From Methylotenera oryzisoli (GTDB taxonomy: Bacteria > Pseudomonadota > Gammaproteobacteria > Burkholderiales > Methylophilaceae): DNA of 64,000 nucleotides. Positions 18,666 through 28,955 of this stretch are shown piece by piece. The DNA is taken from NCBI GenBank assembly GCA_945907735.1, contig CAMDTL010000003.1:97625-161624 (forward strand), in the 5' to 3' direction. Both the position numbers and the translations under genes were made by a program. The notes under the pieces were generated by a model. That model saw only the letters and a program-made list of their open reading frames with translations. It made no database searches and was not told the DNA's origin. Each line of letters opens with the position of its first letter. Positions within the stretch are counted from its first letter, which is position 1.

Positions 18666-19161
18666 AACTTTGCTTAAAAAGGCGATTACGCCTATACTTG
18701 CGCTATTGTTGAATTAAAGGCTATTGAGGCCATTCGACTACTCCGATTTCGGACCAATTTTTGGTTAAATTGCTCGCCATATTTAAGTAGCAATAAAACA
18801 AGTAGTACAAAATATAATTACGCTCTAGTCGCCGCTGACAAAATAAAACATTACTAATTTAAATATTAGGCGCGACTAAAGTTACTGAAGAACGAATTTT
18901 AACGGATTTATGCAGCAAATTGATAACTCACTGTTATCAACTTTAAAATTGCGCATAAGTTGTAAGATGTAACAAGTAAATAACACTGCCCTGCAAGCAA
19001 GCATCCATACGGATTACGGGCTTACTGTTGTTGTTGCATCACGCTGCATGTTTAATCATGCATGCTTAAAACTTAATCTAGCCTAAATGCTAGATAACAT
19101 ATCCTTCAGGGCTTTGGTCCACTGTCGAAAAGTCTAGCCCGCTAGCGCGTGGGAGCACACA
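18666..19161 (+). promoter_or_regulatory. Long structured leader of rne
   Basis: About 496 bp separate rluC and rne with no gene. A TATAAT at 18813-18818 could be the rne -10 box. Just downstream is an inverted repeat TAGTCGC (18826-18832)/GCGACTA (18872-18878) with an inner CTAAT/ATTAG pair, giving a hairpin at the start of a leader of about 336 bases. E. coli rne is known to have a 361-nt leader whose hairpin mediates autoregulation; the resemblance is by analogy only. A GGGAG ribosome-binding site lies 7 bases before the ATG. Confidence 0.45.
18987..19012 (-). repeat. CATGGATA-family dispersed repeat, copy G
   Basis: On the minus strand it reads CCGTATGGATGCTTGCTTGC followed by AGGGCA. 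It matches copy F (GCATGGATATTTACTTGTAG) in order and spacing. It lies within the rne leader. Confidence 0.5.
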
Positions 19162-21714
19162 ATGAAACGCATGTTATTTAATGCAACGCAGTCCGAAGAG
19201 CTTCGCGTTGCGATTGTCGATGGACAAAAATTAGTAGATTTAGATATAGAACACGCTGGCAAAGAACAGCGCAAAAGCAATATTTACAAGGGTGTTATCA
19301 CCCGCGTAGAGCCTTCACTCGAAGCCGCATTTGTCGATTACGGCATGGAACGTCACGGCTTTTTACCCTTTAAAGAAATCTCCCGCGCTTACTTTTCAGA
19401 TAAAGCAGACGCTGGTCGTGCACGTATTCAAGATGTGATTAAAGAAGGTCAAGAGTTAATCGTACAAGTCGATAAAGACGAGCGCGGCAACAAAGGGGCA
19501 GCGCTTACCACTTTTATTTCGCTAGCTGGTCGTTATTTGGTGTTAATGCCTAACAACCCACGCGGCGGTGGCGTTTCGCGCCGCATTGAGGGCGAAGACC
19601 GTAACGAATTACGCGATGTGTTAGCGCAATTAGAAGTACCAAAAGGCATGAGCATTATCGCGCGCACTGCGGGCATTGGCCGCAATGCCGAAGAGTTGCA
19701 ATGGGATTTAAATTACCTGATGCAACTGTGGACAGCGGTTGAAGAAGCTTCGAACATTCAAGCTGGCGCGTTTTTGATTTATCAAGAAGGCAGCTTAGTG
19801 ATTCGCGCCATTCGCGATTATTTCAGCGCAGACATTAACGAGATTTTAATCGATACGCCTGATGTTTACGAGCAAGCCGTGCAATTTATGAACCACGTCA
19901 TGCCAGGCAATGTAGCGAGGGTAAAGCTTTACCAAGATGAGGTGCCGCTATTTTCGCGCTTCCAAATCGAACATCAAATAGACTCTGCGTTCTCGCGTGA
20001 AGTGCGTTTACCTTCTGGCGGCGCGATTGTGATTGATCATACCGAAGCGCTGGTATCGGTTGACGTCAACTCTGGCCGCTCGATTAAAGGCGCAGATATT
20101 GAACAAACTGCGTTTAACACCAACCGAGAAGCGGCGGAAGAAGTCGCACGCCAATTGCGCTTGCGCGACCTTGGCGGCTTGGTAGTGATTGATTTTATCG
20201 ACATGGAAAATCCACGCAATCAACGCGATGTAGAAAACACGCTGCGCGATGCATTACATGCGGATCGTGCACGCGTGCAAACAGGCAAAATTTCACGCTT
20301 TGGCTTGCTAGAATTATCACGTCAACGTATGCGCCCAAGCTTAGGCGAAACCAATCACGCCGCTTGCCCACGTTGCAGCGGCACTGGTCACATTCGCGGC
20401 ATTGAATCGACCGCGCTGCACATTTTGCGCATTACGCAAGAAGAAGCCATGAAAGACAATAGCGCGATTATTCAGGTGCAATTACCGGTAGAAGCCGCGA
20501 CTTTCTTGCTGAACGAAAAACGTGCCGATATTCACAAAATTGAGCAACGCATGGGCGTGGAAGTGATATTAATTCCTAACGTGCATATGGAAACGCCTAA
20601 TTACAGCATCACCCGCATCAAACATGACGACGTCACTGAAGAAACCTCGCAAGCCAGCTATAAAATGGTGGAGCTGCCAGCTGAGACTGCTTATGTGCGC
20701 AGCCTAAATGAAGAAGCCACACCAAAAGCGCCAGAAGCATTGGTAAAAGGTATTACACCAACTACTGCTGCACCAATTGTTGAAAATAGAGAAAAACCAG
20801 CTACGCAAGCGGCTAAAACCTCGTTTTTAGGCCGTATTAAAAAATGGCTAAGCGGTGAAGGCGCAGTTAAAGCGGAAGAAAAAGCGGCGCGCGAAGCCCG
20901 TGAAGCTGCACGCGATAACAACCGCGACCGCAATCGTGGCAACAATCGCGACCGTGACCGCAATAGAAATCGCGATCGCAACGCCAATAACCGTGACCGC
21001 AACAATACTGGCGATCGTGGCGAGAAGCCACAGCAAGGTCAACGTCCACAACAAGCTAGCAATCAACCACCTCCAAAGCGCACGCCGCGTCCCGACAAGC
21101 CTGTTGAAAACCGTGTAGAAAAAACTGAAACTGCTACCATCACTACGCCTACAGATGGCTCAATCGTTGATCCAAATCAAACGCCGCGTCCAGAGCGCAC
21201 GAGTCGCAGCCGTCGTGGTGGTCGCAACCGCAACAAAAATCGCGACCGTGATGCCAACCGAGATCCAAATGCAATCACGCCCGCTTTTGTGCCAAACGAA
21301 CCTGTCGTGCAGGTCGCGCCAGCATTAGCTCCTGAGCCTGCTGTTGAAAAGGTTGCAAAAGCGCCTAAAGCTGCACCTAAAGATAAAGCTAAAAAACCTG
21401 CTAAAACAAAAGAGGTGACTGTTGAAACCACAACCGTGCTAGAGACAACAGCAACAGCTGAAGCGGCGCCAAAAGCAAAAGCTGAAAAAAAACCAGCGGC
21501 TGCACGCAAAGCAAAACCTGCTAAACCAGCAAAACCAGTTGACCTAGCAGCCAGTGGCTTACAACTGGTGGAAACTAAAGGGGATGCAAAACCTGCACCA
21601 GTAGCCGCTGAGCCTGCAAAACCAAAAGCGCCACGCAAAGCACCTAACTGGAAAAAAGACGCCGCTACAGCGCCTGCAGACGCGCCTCTAGTAATGGTCG
21701 AGACTCAAAAATAG
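19162..21714 (+). CDS. rne: Ribonuclease E
   Basis: 850 residues. The N-terminal catalytic half starts [22 protein letters not shown] and contains an S1 domain (about 38-120), the DNase I-like domain with VSVDVNSGR and VVIDFIDM (metal-binding aspartates), and the zinc-link [11 protein letters not shown]. From about residue 570 the C-terminal scaffold is low-complexity: an Arg/Asp/Asn-rich RNA-binding block and then Ala/Lys/Pro-rich sequence. RNase E initiates mRNA decay and rRNA/tRNA maturation at the inner membrane. Long leader upstream, clear terminator downstream. Confidence 0.97.
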   Translation: MKRMLFNATQSEELRVAIVDGQKLVDLDIEHAGKEQRKSNIYKGVITRVEPSLEAAFVDYGMERHGFLPFKEISRAYFSDKADAGRARIQDVIKEGQELIVQVDKDERGNKGAALTTFISLAGRYLVLMPNNPRGGGVSRRIEGEDRNELRDVLAQLEVPKGMSIIARTAGIGRNAEELQWDLNYLMQLWTAVEEASNIQAGAFLIYQEGSLVIRAIRDYFSADINEILIDTPDVYEQAVQFMNHVMPGNVARVKLYQDEVPLFSRFQIEHQIDSAFSREVRLPSGGAIVIDHTEALVSVDVNSGRSIKGADIEQTAFNTNREAAEEVARQLRLRDLGGLVVIDFIDMENPRNQRDVENTLRDALHADRARVQTGKISRFGLLELSRQRMRPSLGETNHAACPRCSGTGHIRGIESTALHILRITQEEAMKDNSAIIQVQLPVEAATFLLNEKRADIHKIEQRMGVEVILIPNVHMETPNYSITRIKHDDVTEETSQASYKMVELPAETAYVRSLNEEATPKAPEALVKGITPTTAAPIVENREKPATQAAKTSFLGRIKKWLSGEGAVKAEEKAAREAREAARDNNRDRNRGNNRDRDRNRNRDRNANNRDRNNTGDRGEKPQQGQRPQQASNQPPPKRTPRPDKPVENRVEKTETATITTPTDGSIVDPNQTPRPERTSRSRRGGRNRNKNRDRDANRDPNAITPAFVPNEPVVQVAPALAPEPAVEKVAKAPKAAPKDKAKKPAKTKEVTVETTTVLETTATAEAAPKAKAEKKPAAARKAKPAKPAKPVDLAASGLQLVETKGDAKPAPVAAEPAKPKAPRKAPNWKKDAATAPADAPLVMVETQK

Positions 21715-21743
21715 TTGAAAAAATAGTAACATTTGCAGCAAAC

Positions 21744-21780
21744 AAAAAGCCCGCCTTGTTTATTCAAGCTGGGCTTTTTT
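21744..21780 (+). terminator. Terminator of rne
   Basis: Hairpin AAAAAGCCCGCCTTG/CAAGCTGGGCTTTTTT with a T-run, 30 bp after the rne stop. Confidence 0.85.
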
Positions 21781-21810
21781 GTTAATGCCTAGTTTTAAAA
21801 CTTCTTAAAA

Positions 21811-21850
21811 ACAGGTGCTATGCAGACTGCATGGATATTGCCTCACAGCG
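21811..21850 (+). repeat. CATGGATA-family dispersed repeat, copy C
   Basis: Reads TGCTATGCAGACTGCATGGA then TATTGCCTCACAGCG. It is nearly identical to copy D (35534-35570). It is located between the rne terminator and crcB. Confidence 0.6.
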
Positions 21851-21869
21851 CATAAAAATGCGTTATTTT

Positions 21870-22265
21870 TTAAGCTGAATGGCATAAATAATGCACTAGC
21901 GCAAACCCAATCGCGGTCATCAATAAACTGCCCAGCACATGGCTGGAAATATGCACTGCAGCCCAAGCGTATTGTTGTTTTTGCAGAAAATTAAATGTTT
22001 CTGCTGAAAATGCAGAAAAAGTTGTCAAGCCGCCTAAAAAACCTGTCATCACGAATAAACGTAACTCATTCTGGTTAGCAACATCAATGAAATAAGCCAG
22101 TGCCATGCCGATTAATAAGCCACCGCCCAAATTGGCGATTAAAGTGCCTATAGGCAGCACACTGGCATTAAATGCGATGCCCAAACCCCAACGTAGCCAT
22201 GCGCCTAAAGCAGCACCGCCGCCCACTGCCAGCCATTGCATGGTAACCAATCGCTCTGTTGACAT
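21870..22265 (-). CDS. crcB: Fluoride ion channel CrcB (FluC)
   Basis: Four predicted transmembrane helices and the family motifs GAALGAWLRWGLG, IGTLIANLGGGLLIG and MTGFLGGLTTFSAFSAET. It exports fluoride as a dual-topology dimer. I prefer the ATG at 22265 (MSTERLV) because GGATG lies 9 bases upstream; ATGs at 22292, 22274 and 22241 are also in frame. No fluoride riboswitch is recognisable upstream. Confidence 0.9.
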   Translation of the reverse strand: MSTERLVTMQWLAVGGGAALGAWLRWGLGIAFNASVLPIGTLIANLGGGLLIGMALAYFIDVANQNELRLFVMTGFLGGLTTFSAFSAETFNFLQKQQYAWAAVHISSHVLGSLLMTAIGFALVHYLCHSA

Positions 22266-22333
22266 ATTATTCATCCAATTAAAAATAAGCACTATATTTA
22301 AACTTAAGATTGTCGATTAATCATCGGCATTTA

Positions 22334-22359
22334 TGTCAACTCATTGACATTGGTTGACA
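22334..22359. promoter_or_regulatory. Inverted repeat upstream of crcB
   Basis: TGTCAAC (22334-22340) and GTTGACA (22353-22359) are exact inverted copies, with a further TTGACA between them. This could be an operator or overlapping -35 boxes for crcB. No matching -10 at ideal spacing was found. Confidence 0.35.
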
Positions 22360-22394
22360 CTGCTAATTTAGCGCTGTTTATCAGCTTAATGGTG

Positions 22395-22949
22395 TTAAGC
22401 ATGATTGAGCGCATATATTGCCGGCATATTACGCCACCAACCATACACATCCATGCCGCAACCAAATACATAACGGTTAGGCACGCTCAAGCCCACGTAG
22501 TTGGCCTGAATTGGCTTACTTTCGGCCAAGTCTTTCTCAACTAATACAGCAGTCTTTATTTCGCTGGCGCCAAGCAAACTGCATTGTTCAACAATTGCTT
22601 GTAAAGTGATGCCTTGGTCCAAAATATCATCCAAGATCAGCACTTTTCTATTATGGATATTTTCTTTTGGCCGCACCAACCATTTGAGTGTCTTACCTTG
22701 TGTTCCACCATGGTAGCGTGTGGCTTGCACATAATCGAGCTCTAGTGGAAATTGTAGTTTTGGCAATAATTGACCCGTAAAAAATACCGCGCCGCCCATT
22801 ACGCACAACACGATAGGCGAGGCATTTTGGGCACTGGGTGCATAATCTCGATTGAGGTGCTGTGCGATAGTTGAAATGGCTTGATTCACCACTTGCTCGC
22901 TGTGGATTAACTCAGCCTGCGCTAAATATTGAAGTGGATTGACTGCCAT
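22395..22949 (-). CDS. hpt: Hypoxanthine-guanine phosphoribosyltransferase
   Basis: About 184 residues. The PRPP-binding loop VLILDDILDQGITLQAIVE is preceded by CVMGGAVFFTGQLLPKL. The C-terminal YVGLSVPNRYVFGCGMDVYG is the purine-binding segment. The enzyme salvages hypoxanthine or guanine with PRPP. The start is taken at 22949 (MAVNPLQYL), three codons inside the longest frame, because it is close to the usual N-terminus. galU lies 16 bp upstream on the same strand. Confidence 0.88.
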   Translation of the reverse strand: MAVNPLQYLAQAELIHSEQVVNQAISTIAQHLNRDYAPSAQNASPIVLCVMGGAVFFTGQLLPKLQFPLELDYVQATRYHGGTQGKTLKWLVRPKENIHNRKVLILDDILDQGITLQAIVEQCSLLGASEIKTAVLVEKDLAESKPIQANYVGLSVPNRYVFGCGMDVYGWWRNMPAIYALNHA

Positions 22950-22964
22950 AACTAACAATATTGC

Positions 22965-23834
22965 CTATGCTTTGAGAGATTTTAAATAGGCTGCAAAATC
23001 TTGTGCAATTTCAGGATGTTTAAGCGCAAATTCCACATTGGCCTTCATAAATCCCAGTTTGCTACCGCAATCATAACGCTTGCCAGCAAAGCGATAGGCT
23101 AAAACCGTTTCTTGCAACAATAAATCTGCAATGCCATCGGTGAGTTGAATCTCACCGCCTTTACCTGGCTTTACTTTTTCCAAGCAATCAAAAATTTTGG
23201 GCGTTAGCATATAGCGCCCAACCACTGCCAATGTAGAAGGCGCATCAGCAGGCTTAGGTTTTTCGACGATACTTTTTAATTGCAATAAATTTTCTTCAAT
23301 TTTAAACGCATCCACAATGCCGTAACTGGCCGTTTCTGCAGGTAACACATCCTCTACACCTAACACCGAGCATTGTTTACGGGCGTAAATAGCTGCCATT
23401 TGTTGCATTGCAGGCGTATCCGCGTCAATCAAATCATCGGCCAGAATCACCGCAAATGGCGCGTCACCCACGGCTGGCTTAGCACACAGCACAGCATGAC
23501 CAAGCCCGAGCGCTTTAGGTTGGCGAATAAAAATACATGAAACATGCGACGGTAAAATACCTTTAAGCGCTTCCAGCAGGTCTTTTTTACCACTGGCCGC
23601 AAGTGATGCTTCTAACTCGCTGGCATTATCAAAATGATCCTCAATCGAACGCTTATTGCGCCCAGTAATAAATATCAGCTCTGTAGCTCCCGCTGCTATT
23701 GCCTCTTCAGCTGCATATTGAATCAACGGCTTATCGACAATCGGCAACATTTCTTTTGGGCTGGCCTTGGTAGCAGGCAAAAACCGCGTACCTAAGCCAG
23801 CCACAGGGAAAACTACTTTGCTAATTTTATTCAT
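22965..23834 (-). CDS. galU: UTP-glucose-1-phosphate uridylyltransferase GalU
   Basis: 289 residues, normal for GalU. The nucleotide-binding signature is [21 protein letters not shown], with the later motifs [15 protein letters not shown] and [10 protein letters not shown]. It forms UDP-glucose for cell-surface polysaccharides and glycogen-type metabolism. It is followed by hpt after 15 bp. Confidence 0.96.
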   Translation of the reverse strand: MNKISKVVFPVAGLGTRFLPATKASPKEMLPIVDKPLIQYAAEEAIAAGATELIFITGRNKRSIEDHFDNASELEASLAASGKKDLLEALKGILPSHVSCIFIRQPKALGLGHAVLCAKPAVGDAPFAVILADDLIDADTPAMQQMAAIYARKQCSVLGVEDVLPAETASYGIVDAFKIEENLLQLKSIVEKPKPADAPSTLAVVGRYMLTPKIFDCLEKVKPGKGGEIQLTDGIADLLLQETVLAYRFAGKRYDCGSKLGFMKANVEFALKHPEIAQDFAAYLKSLKA

Positions 23835-24104
23835 AAGTTTTAGTGTAAGGTAATTTGCTCTGCGGTTAAATCAGGCATTGTTTCCAAACTCACCTGATGT
23901 TGCGGACTATATTCTTCTACCCAAAATTTTAATTCATTTTTGATCAGCTGAGTCAGGCCGATTTAGTAGTCTGGCAAATATTTGTATTATGCGGCATTTT
24001 TCTCTAAGTTTTCCATACGAGTTTTAGCAAAGTCTGCAGGGATTTGATTATTGCGAACCGAACAATAACCCATATGGGTGACACAAATAAAATTACAATT
24101 TTTA
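23835..24104. other. Gene-poor interval with short minus-strand reading frames
   Basis: No convincing gene. A minus-strand frame at 23842-23966 reads as the tail of a protein (LIKNELKFWVEEYSPQH ... TLH stop) but has no start codon, and a 28-codon frame at 23987-24073 begins MGYCSVRNNQIPADF. Neither is recognised. They may be remnants. Confidence 0.3.
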
Positions 24105-24500
24105 CTACATTTTGTTGGTAAATTTGTGAATGTCACGTAACTGTCGCTTGGTAGGTCGCCCTGCGCCTCGTTCGCGCACGCCAATTTCATCTACTTTAGT
24201 CAGTTTTGCATTTTCACGTTTTTGCTTACTCACTCCCGTCTCCGCGAATAGCAGAGCGGCTTCTGGCGCGCCACGGCGAACATTGCTTAAAGCCATCACT
24301 TCACATTCAATTTCAAAATCTTTATTACGCATGTTAATAAGCATGCCGATTTTGACTTCTTTGGCAGGTTTAGCGCGCTCAGTATCCACGCGCACTTTGC
24401 CACCCTCTACCGCGTCACTGGCTAGACTGCGCGTTTTAAAAAAACGCGCTGCCCACAGCCATTTGTCCAGGCGGCACTTGTTGTCTTTTTCTTCAGCCAT
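24105..24500 (-). CDS. hslR: S4-domain RNA-binding protein, Hsp15 (HslR) family
   Basis: 131 residues starting with the S4 fold (CRLDKWLWAARFFKTRSLASDAVEGGKVRV) and ending in the basic tail RERGAGRPTKRQLRDIHKF. This size and arrangement match Hsp15, which recycles free 50S subunits carrying nascent chains. Its start overlaps the end of the Nramp-like gene by 8 bases on the same strand. Confidence 0.85.
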   Translation of the reverse strand: MAEEKDNKCRLDKWLWAARFFKTRSLASDAVEGGKVRVDTERAKPAKEVKIGMLINMRNKDFEIECEVMALSNVRRGAPEAALLFAETGVSKQKRENAKLTKVDEIGVRERGAGRPTKRQLRDIHKFTNKM

Positions 24501-25905
24501 GCCAAAATTTTAAATAAATAAATATCATGGCGAGTAAAAAATAAGCTACAAAACTCATCAGCAACAGCAATGCAGACCAGCCTGAAGGCCGCGCCCAGCT
24601 CGGTAGCGCAGGCGATAACAAACGATGATTGAGCAAATACAAGGCAACAGGGAACATCACCGTGCCAGCAAAACCAATGATAGCGCTCAATAAAATTAGG
24701 CTGCCAGGCGCATCCAAAGTCATGGTGAAACCAGTAATAATGGTAAGTAACCCAAATATCGCAAAATACCATCGCCGCATGCTGTAAGCGCGCGCTTTGG
24801 GGAATAGCGTATGAATAATATCCGCCTGCGTGCGGCTGACGGCATCGGCTGTGGCCAGCCAAGTATCTGCCAAAAATGCGGCTGCGACCACCAAAAACAG
24901 TGCTTTGCCAAATACGCCCCAACTCACCTCAAAAAACTGCGCCTGCACCACGGCAATTTCGTACTCTTGCGGAATTAAGCCTTTTGGATAAAGCAAGGCC
25001 CAGGCCAGTAAACACATCATTAATGTCGTCAACAAGTTACCCAAAATACCGATGGAAATGTCCAAAGTCAAGAATCGGCGCCAGTGCTGCCACAATGCCT
25101 TATTGTCCGCGCTATCAATCGGTACGAAGCCTTGCGTGGTTTCGACTTCAGATTTAACAACACCCGTAATGCGCGGCATATGTGCTGCCATGCCGCTGCC
25201 TTTATCGCGCAGCCAGTATGAATAAAATAATATCCAAAAACCGCCTAACCCAGCAAACGTAATCGCAGTCAGTAATTTGGTCGCATCTTCCGCCTGCCAA
25301 TTGTTTGGCAACGTGGTGGGCGCTTGCATTAAGCCAGAAATAAAGCTCGGCAAGGCGCGTATTACTTGGCTCTCAGCGCATGCCCATAACAAACCAAATA
25401 CCGTGATTAACGCGACTATTTTCATAAGGTTTTCGATGAATTTATAAATATGCCGACTTAAAAACACCGCAATCGCAAACAACACTATTGTCGCGTAACC
25501 CCAAAATAGTGTTTGTGATTTAGCATCCCAGTCCTTTGGAAAATGCGTGAGCTCCGCTAACGCTGTGCCACCCGCGCTGGCAAACGCGCCAAACCACAAA
25601 AAAGAAAGCGTCATCAAAATCCACAGCAATACGCCGAATTTTTTGCTTAAGCGAAAAAATCCTTGAAAGATGCTCTCGCCTGTGAGCAAGGTGTAACGCC
25701 CGATTTCACGCGTAATGGGGTATTGCAACAAACAAGCGGGGATGAGCAAAGACAAAAAAGTAAGACCGTATTTAGCGATTAAATACGGCCACCAAATCAG
25801 TTCGCCACTGCCTTGAGCTAGCGCCATCCAAACGATGCCTGGCCCTAAAGCCATCCATAAACTGGGCATGGCGGGCAAGTTTTTTTGTGAAAATTTTAAG
25901 CTCAA
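24493..25905 (-). CDS. Nramp-like divalent metal transporter
   Basis: 470 residues with about 11-12 hydrophobic helices. The N-terminal LGPGIVWMALAQGSGELIWWPYLIAKYG corresponds to the first helix of the Nramp fold but lacks the canonical DPGN metal-binding motif, so the substrate may not be Mn2+ or Fe2+. It lies 1 bp downstream of the Lon-like gene and overlaps hslR, so all three are probably one transcript. Confidence 0.75.
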   Translation of the reverse strand: MSLKFSQKNLPAMPSLWMALGPGIVWMALAQGSGELIWWPYLIAKYGLTFLSLLIPACLLQYPITREIGRYTLLTGESIFQGFFRLSKKFGVLLWILMTLSFLWFGAFASAGGTALAELTHFPKDWDAKSQTLFWGYATIVLFAIAVFLSRHIYKFIENLMKIVALITVFGLLWACAESQVIRALPSFISGLMQAPTTLPNNWQAEDATKLLTAITFAGLGGFWILFYSYWLRDKGSGMAAHMPRITGVVKSEVETTQGFVPIDSADNKALWQHWRRFLTLDISIGILGNLLTTLMMCLLAWALLYPKGLIPQEYEIAVVQAQFFEVSWGVFGKALFLVVAAAFLADTWLATADAVSRTQADIIHTLFPKARAYSMRRWYFAIFGLLTIITGFTMTLDAPGSLILLSAIIGFAGTVMFPVALYLLNHRLLSPALPSWARPSGWSALLLLMSFVAYFLLAMIFIYLKFWHG

Positions 25906-25906
25906 A

Positions 25907-28072
25907 TTAAGTCTTTTTGGACTGTGCTTGATTACTCTCTAGCGTCTTGCGATAGGCGGCTAGAGTCGCATCTGCATGTCCCATTACCGTGCTGGCCGCA
26001 TTGCCACCCGCCTTATTTGGCGAGCCTGCTGGCGTGCTTGTTAAATATTCTATGCCTTCTAATACATGATCAATTGCGACAATATGAAACTGTCCATTTT
26101 TCACCGCGTCAACCACCGCACTATCCAACAACAAATGGCGCTGATTACGCTTAGGGATAATCACGCCCTGCTTGCCATTTAAGCCAAGCGCCTGACAAAC
26201 CCTGAAGTAGCCTTCAATTTTCTCGTTAACACCGCCAATCGGCATCACTTCGCCAAATTGATTCAGCGCGCCAGTCACTGCAATGCCTTGTTGAATCGGC
26301 AACCCAGCCAAAGCGGAAAGTAACGCAAACAGTTCCGCGCAACTGGCCGAATCGCCCTCTACGCCGTTATATTCCTGCTCAAAGACTAAGGAAGCATTGA
26401 GGCTAAGCGGTGCTAAATGACTAAAACTGGCGCTGAGCCAATTTTGCAAAATAAAAATGCCTTTGTCGTGATTCGGGCCACTCATATTCACTTCACGGTC
26501 AATGTTAATCAGCCCTTTTCCACCAGGGTAGCAGCGCGCGGTAATACGAATCGGCGAACCAAAACTGGCATCGCCCAGCTCTATATGCGTAAGGCCATTC
26601 ACCTGCCCCACCACTGCGCCTTGCACTTGAATCAGCAATTCGTTATCAATAATCGAATCGCGAATTTGCTCTTCAAAATAACGATTTCTTGCAGATTTTG
26701 CTTGAATCGCCAATTGCACATGCGCGGCCTCGACGATGCTCACATCACCTGCAAATGCCACACTTTCCAGCATTAAACGCTCTAAAAACGCAAAATTGGT
26801 GCTGATACGGGATTGATCTTCTTCTAATCGCTGCAGCGCGCCAATTAAGCCAGCGACAGCTTCACGAGTAAAGTGCGCGGTATTGTGTTGCACGCACTTT
26901 TGCGCCACAAACCCAGCAATCGCGGCATAGTTTTCGGTATTGGCCAAAATACGCTCGGCAAATTCTACTTTTATCGGGAAATGATTGAAAAAATCTGGCT
27001 GTTCGTCTAAGCAATCATAAAAGTCTTCGCGCGTGGCAATCAATACCAGCTTGACTTGTAGCGGCAACAGGGTGTTATTCGCCACATAACTAGCGCTTTG
27101 TACGCCACTAGCCGCATCCTCAATTTGCAGTGTGCCGTTACGCAAAAATCTGTACAATTTTTCTATCATTTGCGCGCCATTTTGCTCGTCGTTTAGCAAA
27201 TCACGCAGATGCAACAACAACATGCCGCCATCCGCTTTATGCAAATTGCCCGCGCGCAGGCGAGAAAAACTTGGCAACACGGATGATTCAGATGCGCTCT
27301 CAAGCCAGCCAAATAACGATTGCAGGCTAGGATCATTGTCGTAAACTACAGGCTGATTTAAGTCTTGCAACTGGGGGCCTTGATTATCCACCAGCAAGTT
27401 CACACGAAAACGCGCAAAAAAAGCCTCGTTAATTAAGCCGTCTAAATTGTTATCTGCCTCACTAGCTGACGGCGGCTGCCAAGCTTTTAAATAAGCCAAA
27501 GTTTCTTGCTTTATTAATTTAAAGTATTGATTTAATAAATCTTTACAATCGCTTAGCGCATTTTCTAAGGATGCAATAGCCATCGTCAGCCATTGCTCAG
27601 CAAGTGCCAACATCACCTGCTGATTCTCCGCCGTAGCAAAATTGGGTAATTCCAACATGAGCGCGCGCGCAAAAGCATCCATTTCGGCGCGCAGCTTTTG
27701 CCCTGCACCAACAGGCAATTTCACTAAAGTTGGTTGATTCAATTGCTCAAAATCGTAAATTGCGACTAAATCATAAAGCGAAAGCAAGCCAGCAAATTGC
27801 GCAGATGATTTTTGTTTGGCCACCTCGTGCATCGCGCTTTGCATCAACGAACTGCGGCCACTGCCATGCTCGCCCAACACAATAAGATTAAAACCGCTTT
27901 GACGTAAATTTAAGCCAAATAACGCGGCTTTTTTGGCCTCAGATTGCGCTACCCAGCCATGAATATGCGGCTGATAACCGATTGAATCACCTAGTAATTC
28001 TGCGGTTGTTTTAAACTTAAAATCAGTTAATGAAATTGCCGCGTTTAATTCGTTTGCGTTTAATATTTGCAT
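25907..28072 (-). CDS. Lon-like AAA+ ATP-dependent protease
   Basis: 721 residues. A P-loop GEHGSGRSSL lies near residue 67, followed by an AAA-like core and a C-terminal Lon S16 domain. The catalytic pair is visible as the serine in VEGDSASCAELFALLSALA and the lysine in GGVNEKIEGYFRVCQ. It lacks the long N-terminal domain of LonA and resembles the YcbZ/LonB-type group. It probably degrades cytoplasmic protein substrates; the specificity is unknown. Confidence 0.86.
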   Translation of the reverse strand: MQILNANELNAAISLTDFKFKTTAELLGDSIGYQPHIHGWVAQSEAKKAALFGLNLRQSGFNLIVLGEHGSGRSSLMQSAMHEVAKQKSSAQFAGLLSLYDLVAIYDFEQLNQPTLVKLPVGAGQKLRAEMDAFARALMLELPNFATAENQQVMLALAEQWLTMAIASLENALSDCKDLLNQYFKLIKQETLAYLKAWQPPSASEADNNLDGLINEAFFARFRVNLLVDNQGPQLQDLNQPVVYDNDPSLQSLFGWLESASESSVLPSFSRLRAGNLHKADGGMLLLHLRDLLNDEQNGAQMIEKLYRFLRNGTLQIEDAASGVQSASYVANNTLLPLQVKLVLIATREDFYDCLDEQPDFFNHFPIKVEFAERILANTENYAAIAGFVAQKCVQHNTAHFTREAVAGLIGALQRLEEDQSRISTNFAFLERLMLESVAFAGDVSIVEAAHVQLAIQAKSARNRYFEEQIRDSIIDNELLIQVQGAVVGQVNGLTHIELGDASFGSPIRITARCYPGGKGLINIDREVNMSGPNHDKGIFILQNWLSASFSHLAPLSLNASLVFEQEYNGVEGDSASCAELFALLSALAGLPIQQGIAVTGALNQFGEVMPIGGVNEKIEGYFRVCQALGLNGKQGVIIPKRNQRHLLLDSAVVDAVKNGQFHIVAIDHVLEGIEYLTSTPAGSPNKAGGNAASTVMGHADATLAAYRKTLESNQAQSKKT

Positions 28073-28103
28073 AGTCTTAGCTTAAACTTATCCATTCATT
28101 ATT

Positions 28104-28577
28104 TCACCCAGCGTGACTTTCCCAACGTTCTTTGGCTGCATCGTCAGCCAATTTTGCTTCCACCCAACGCTCGCCTTGGCTGGTGGCTTCTTTTTTCCAG
28201 AAAGGCGCGCTGGTTTTTAGGTAATCCATGATGAATTCACACGCATTAAACGCCTCACCACGATGCGCACTAGTGACTGCTACCAGCACGATCTGGTCTT
28301 GTGGTTTTAACGTACCGACGCGATGAATAATTAAACTATCGATAATATCCCAGCGCATTTTTGCCTCGTTCTCTATTGCAGTCAACGCTTTCTCAGTCAT
28401 TTCAGGATAATGCTCCAGCGTCAGCGTATTAATCGCGTCACCATCATTTAACTCTCTAACCTGCCCCACAAAACTCACCAGTGCACCTATACTTTCTTTT
28501 GAACCATGCCCTGCAAGGCGCATGGACATTAGCTCATAGCCTAAGTCAAAATCTTCTATTTGAATGCGAACTGTCAT
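28104..28577 (-). CDS. moaE: Molybdopterin synthase catalytic subunit MoaE
   Basis: 157 residues with ALVSFVGQVR, LTLEHYPEMTEKAL, RVGTLKPQDQIVLVAVTSAHRGEAF and the active-site lysine region WKKEATSQGERWVEA. It forms the heterotetramer with MoaD that converts cPMP to molybdopterin. It is separated from moaD by 116 bp containing a double-hairpin repeat. Confidence 0.95.
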   Translation of the reverse strand: MTVRIQIEDFDLGYELMSMRLAGHGSKESIGALVSFVGQVRELNDGDAINTLTLEHYPEMTEKALTAIENEAKMRWDIIDSLIIHRVGTLKPQDQIVLVAVTSAHRGEAFNACEFIMDYLKTSAPFWKKEATSQGERWVEAKLADDAAKERWESHAG

Positions 28578-28591
28578 TATAATTACTTTCT

Positions 28592-28660
28592 GTCATTGCG
28601 GGCTTGACCCGCAATCTCGTATGACTGTTGAACAGATTCTGACTTCCGTCAGAATGACAT
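28592..28660. repeat. Double-hairpin dispersed repeat between moaE and moaD
   Basis: Two adjacent hairpins, ATTGCGGG/CCCGCAAT (28595-28615) and ATTCTGAC/GTCAGAAT (28636-28655), are enclosed by GTCAT and ATGAC. The pattern GTCATTGCGGGCTTGACCCG belongs to a widespread class of proteobacterial palindromic repeats. A similarly built element lies at 30994-31043. Confidence 0.7.
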
Positions 28661-28693
28661 GAGTAAATGGATGCTGGGTTGCTATAAACACGT

Positions 28694-28951
28694 TTAGCCA
28701 CCAGTTACCGGCGGGAAAAATGCCACTTCATCGCCGGCTTGGATTTTGGCTAAATCATCCACCAATGTATGGTTAATGGCGGCGCGAATTACTTGCTTGC
28801 CATTAAACAAGTTGGCCCAATTTGCACCACGTTGTGACAAGTGATGTTTAAGCGCAGTCACGGTTGAAATATCACTAGGCAAATCCAGCTCTTCGGTCGA
28901 ATAATTGACTGCTTCTTTAATGCGTGCGAAATATAATATCTTGATATTCAT
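28694..28951 (-). CDS. moaD: Molybdopterin synthase sulfur-carrier subunit MoaD
   Basis: 85 residues with a ubiquitin-like fold and the required C-terminal GG (FFPPVTGG), which is thiocarboxylated to carry sulfur. It is the partner of MoaE downstream. It begins 4 bp after the rmuC stop on the same strand. Confidence 0.95.
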   Translation of the reverse strand: MNIKILYFARIKEAVNYSTEELDLPSDISTVTALKHHLSQRGANWANLFNGKQVIRAAINHTLVDDLAKIQAGDEVAFFPPVTGG

Positions 28952-28955
28952 AGCG

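Noticed and set aside
22266..22394. Fluoride riboswitch upstream of crcB
   Set aside because: No match to the riboswitch core could be found on either strand.
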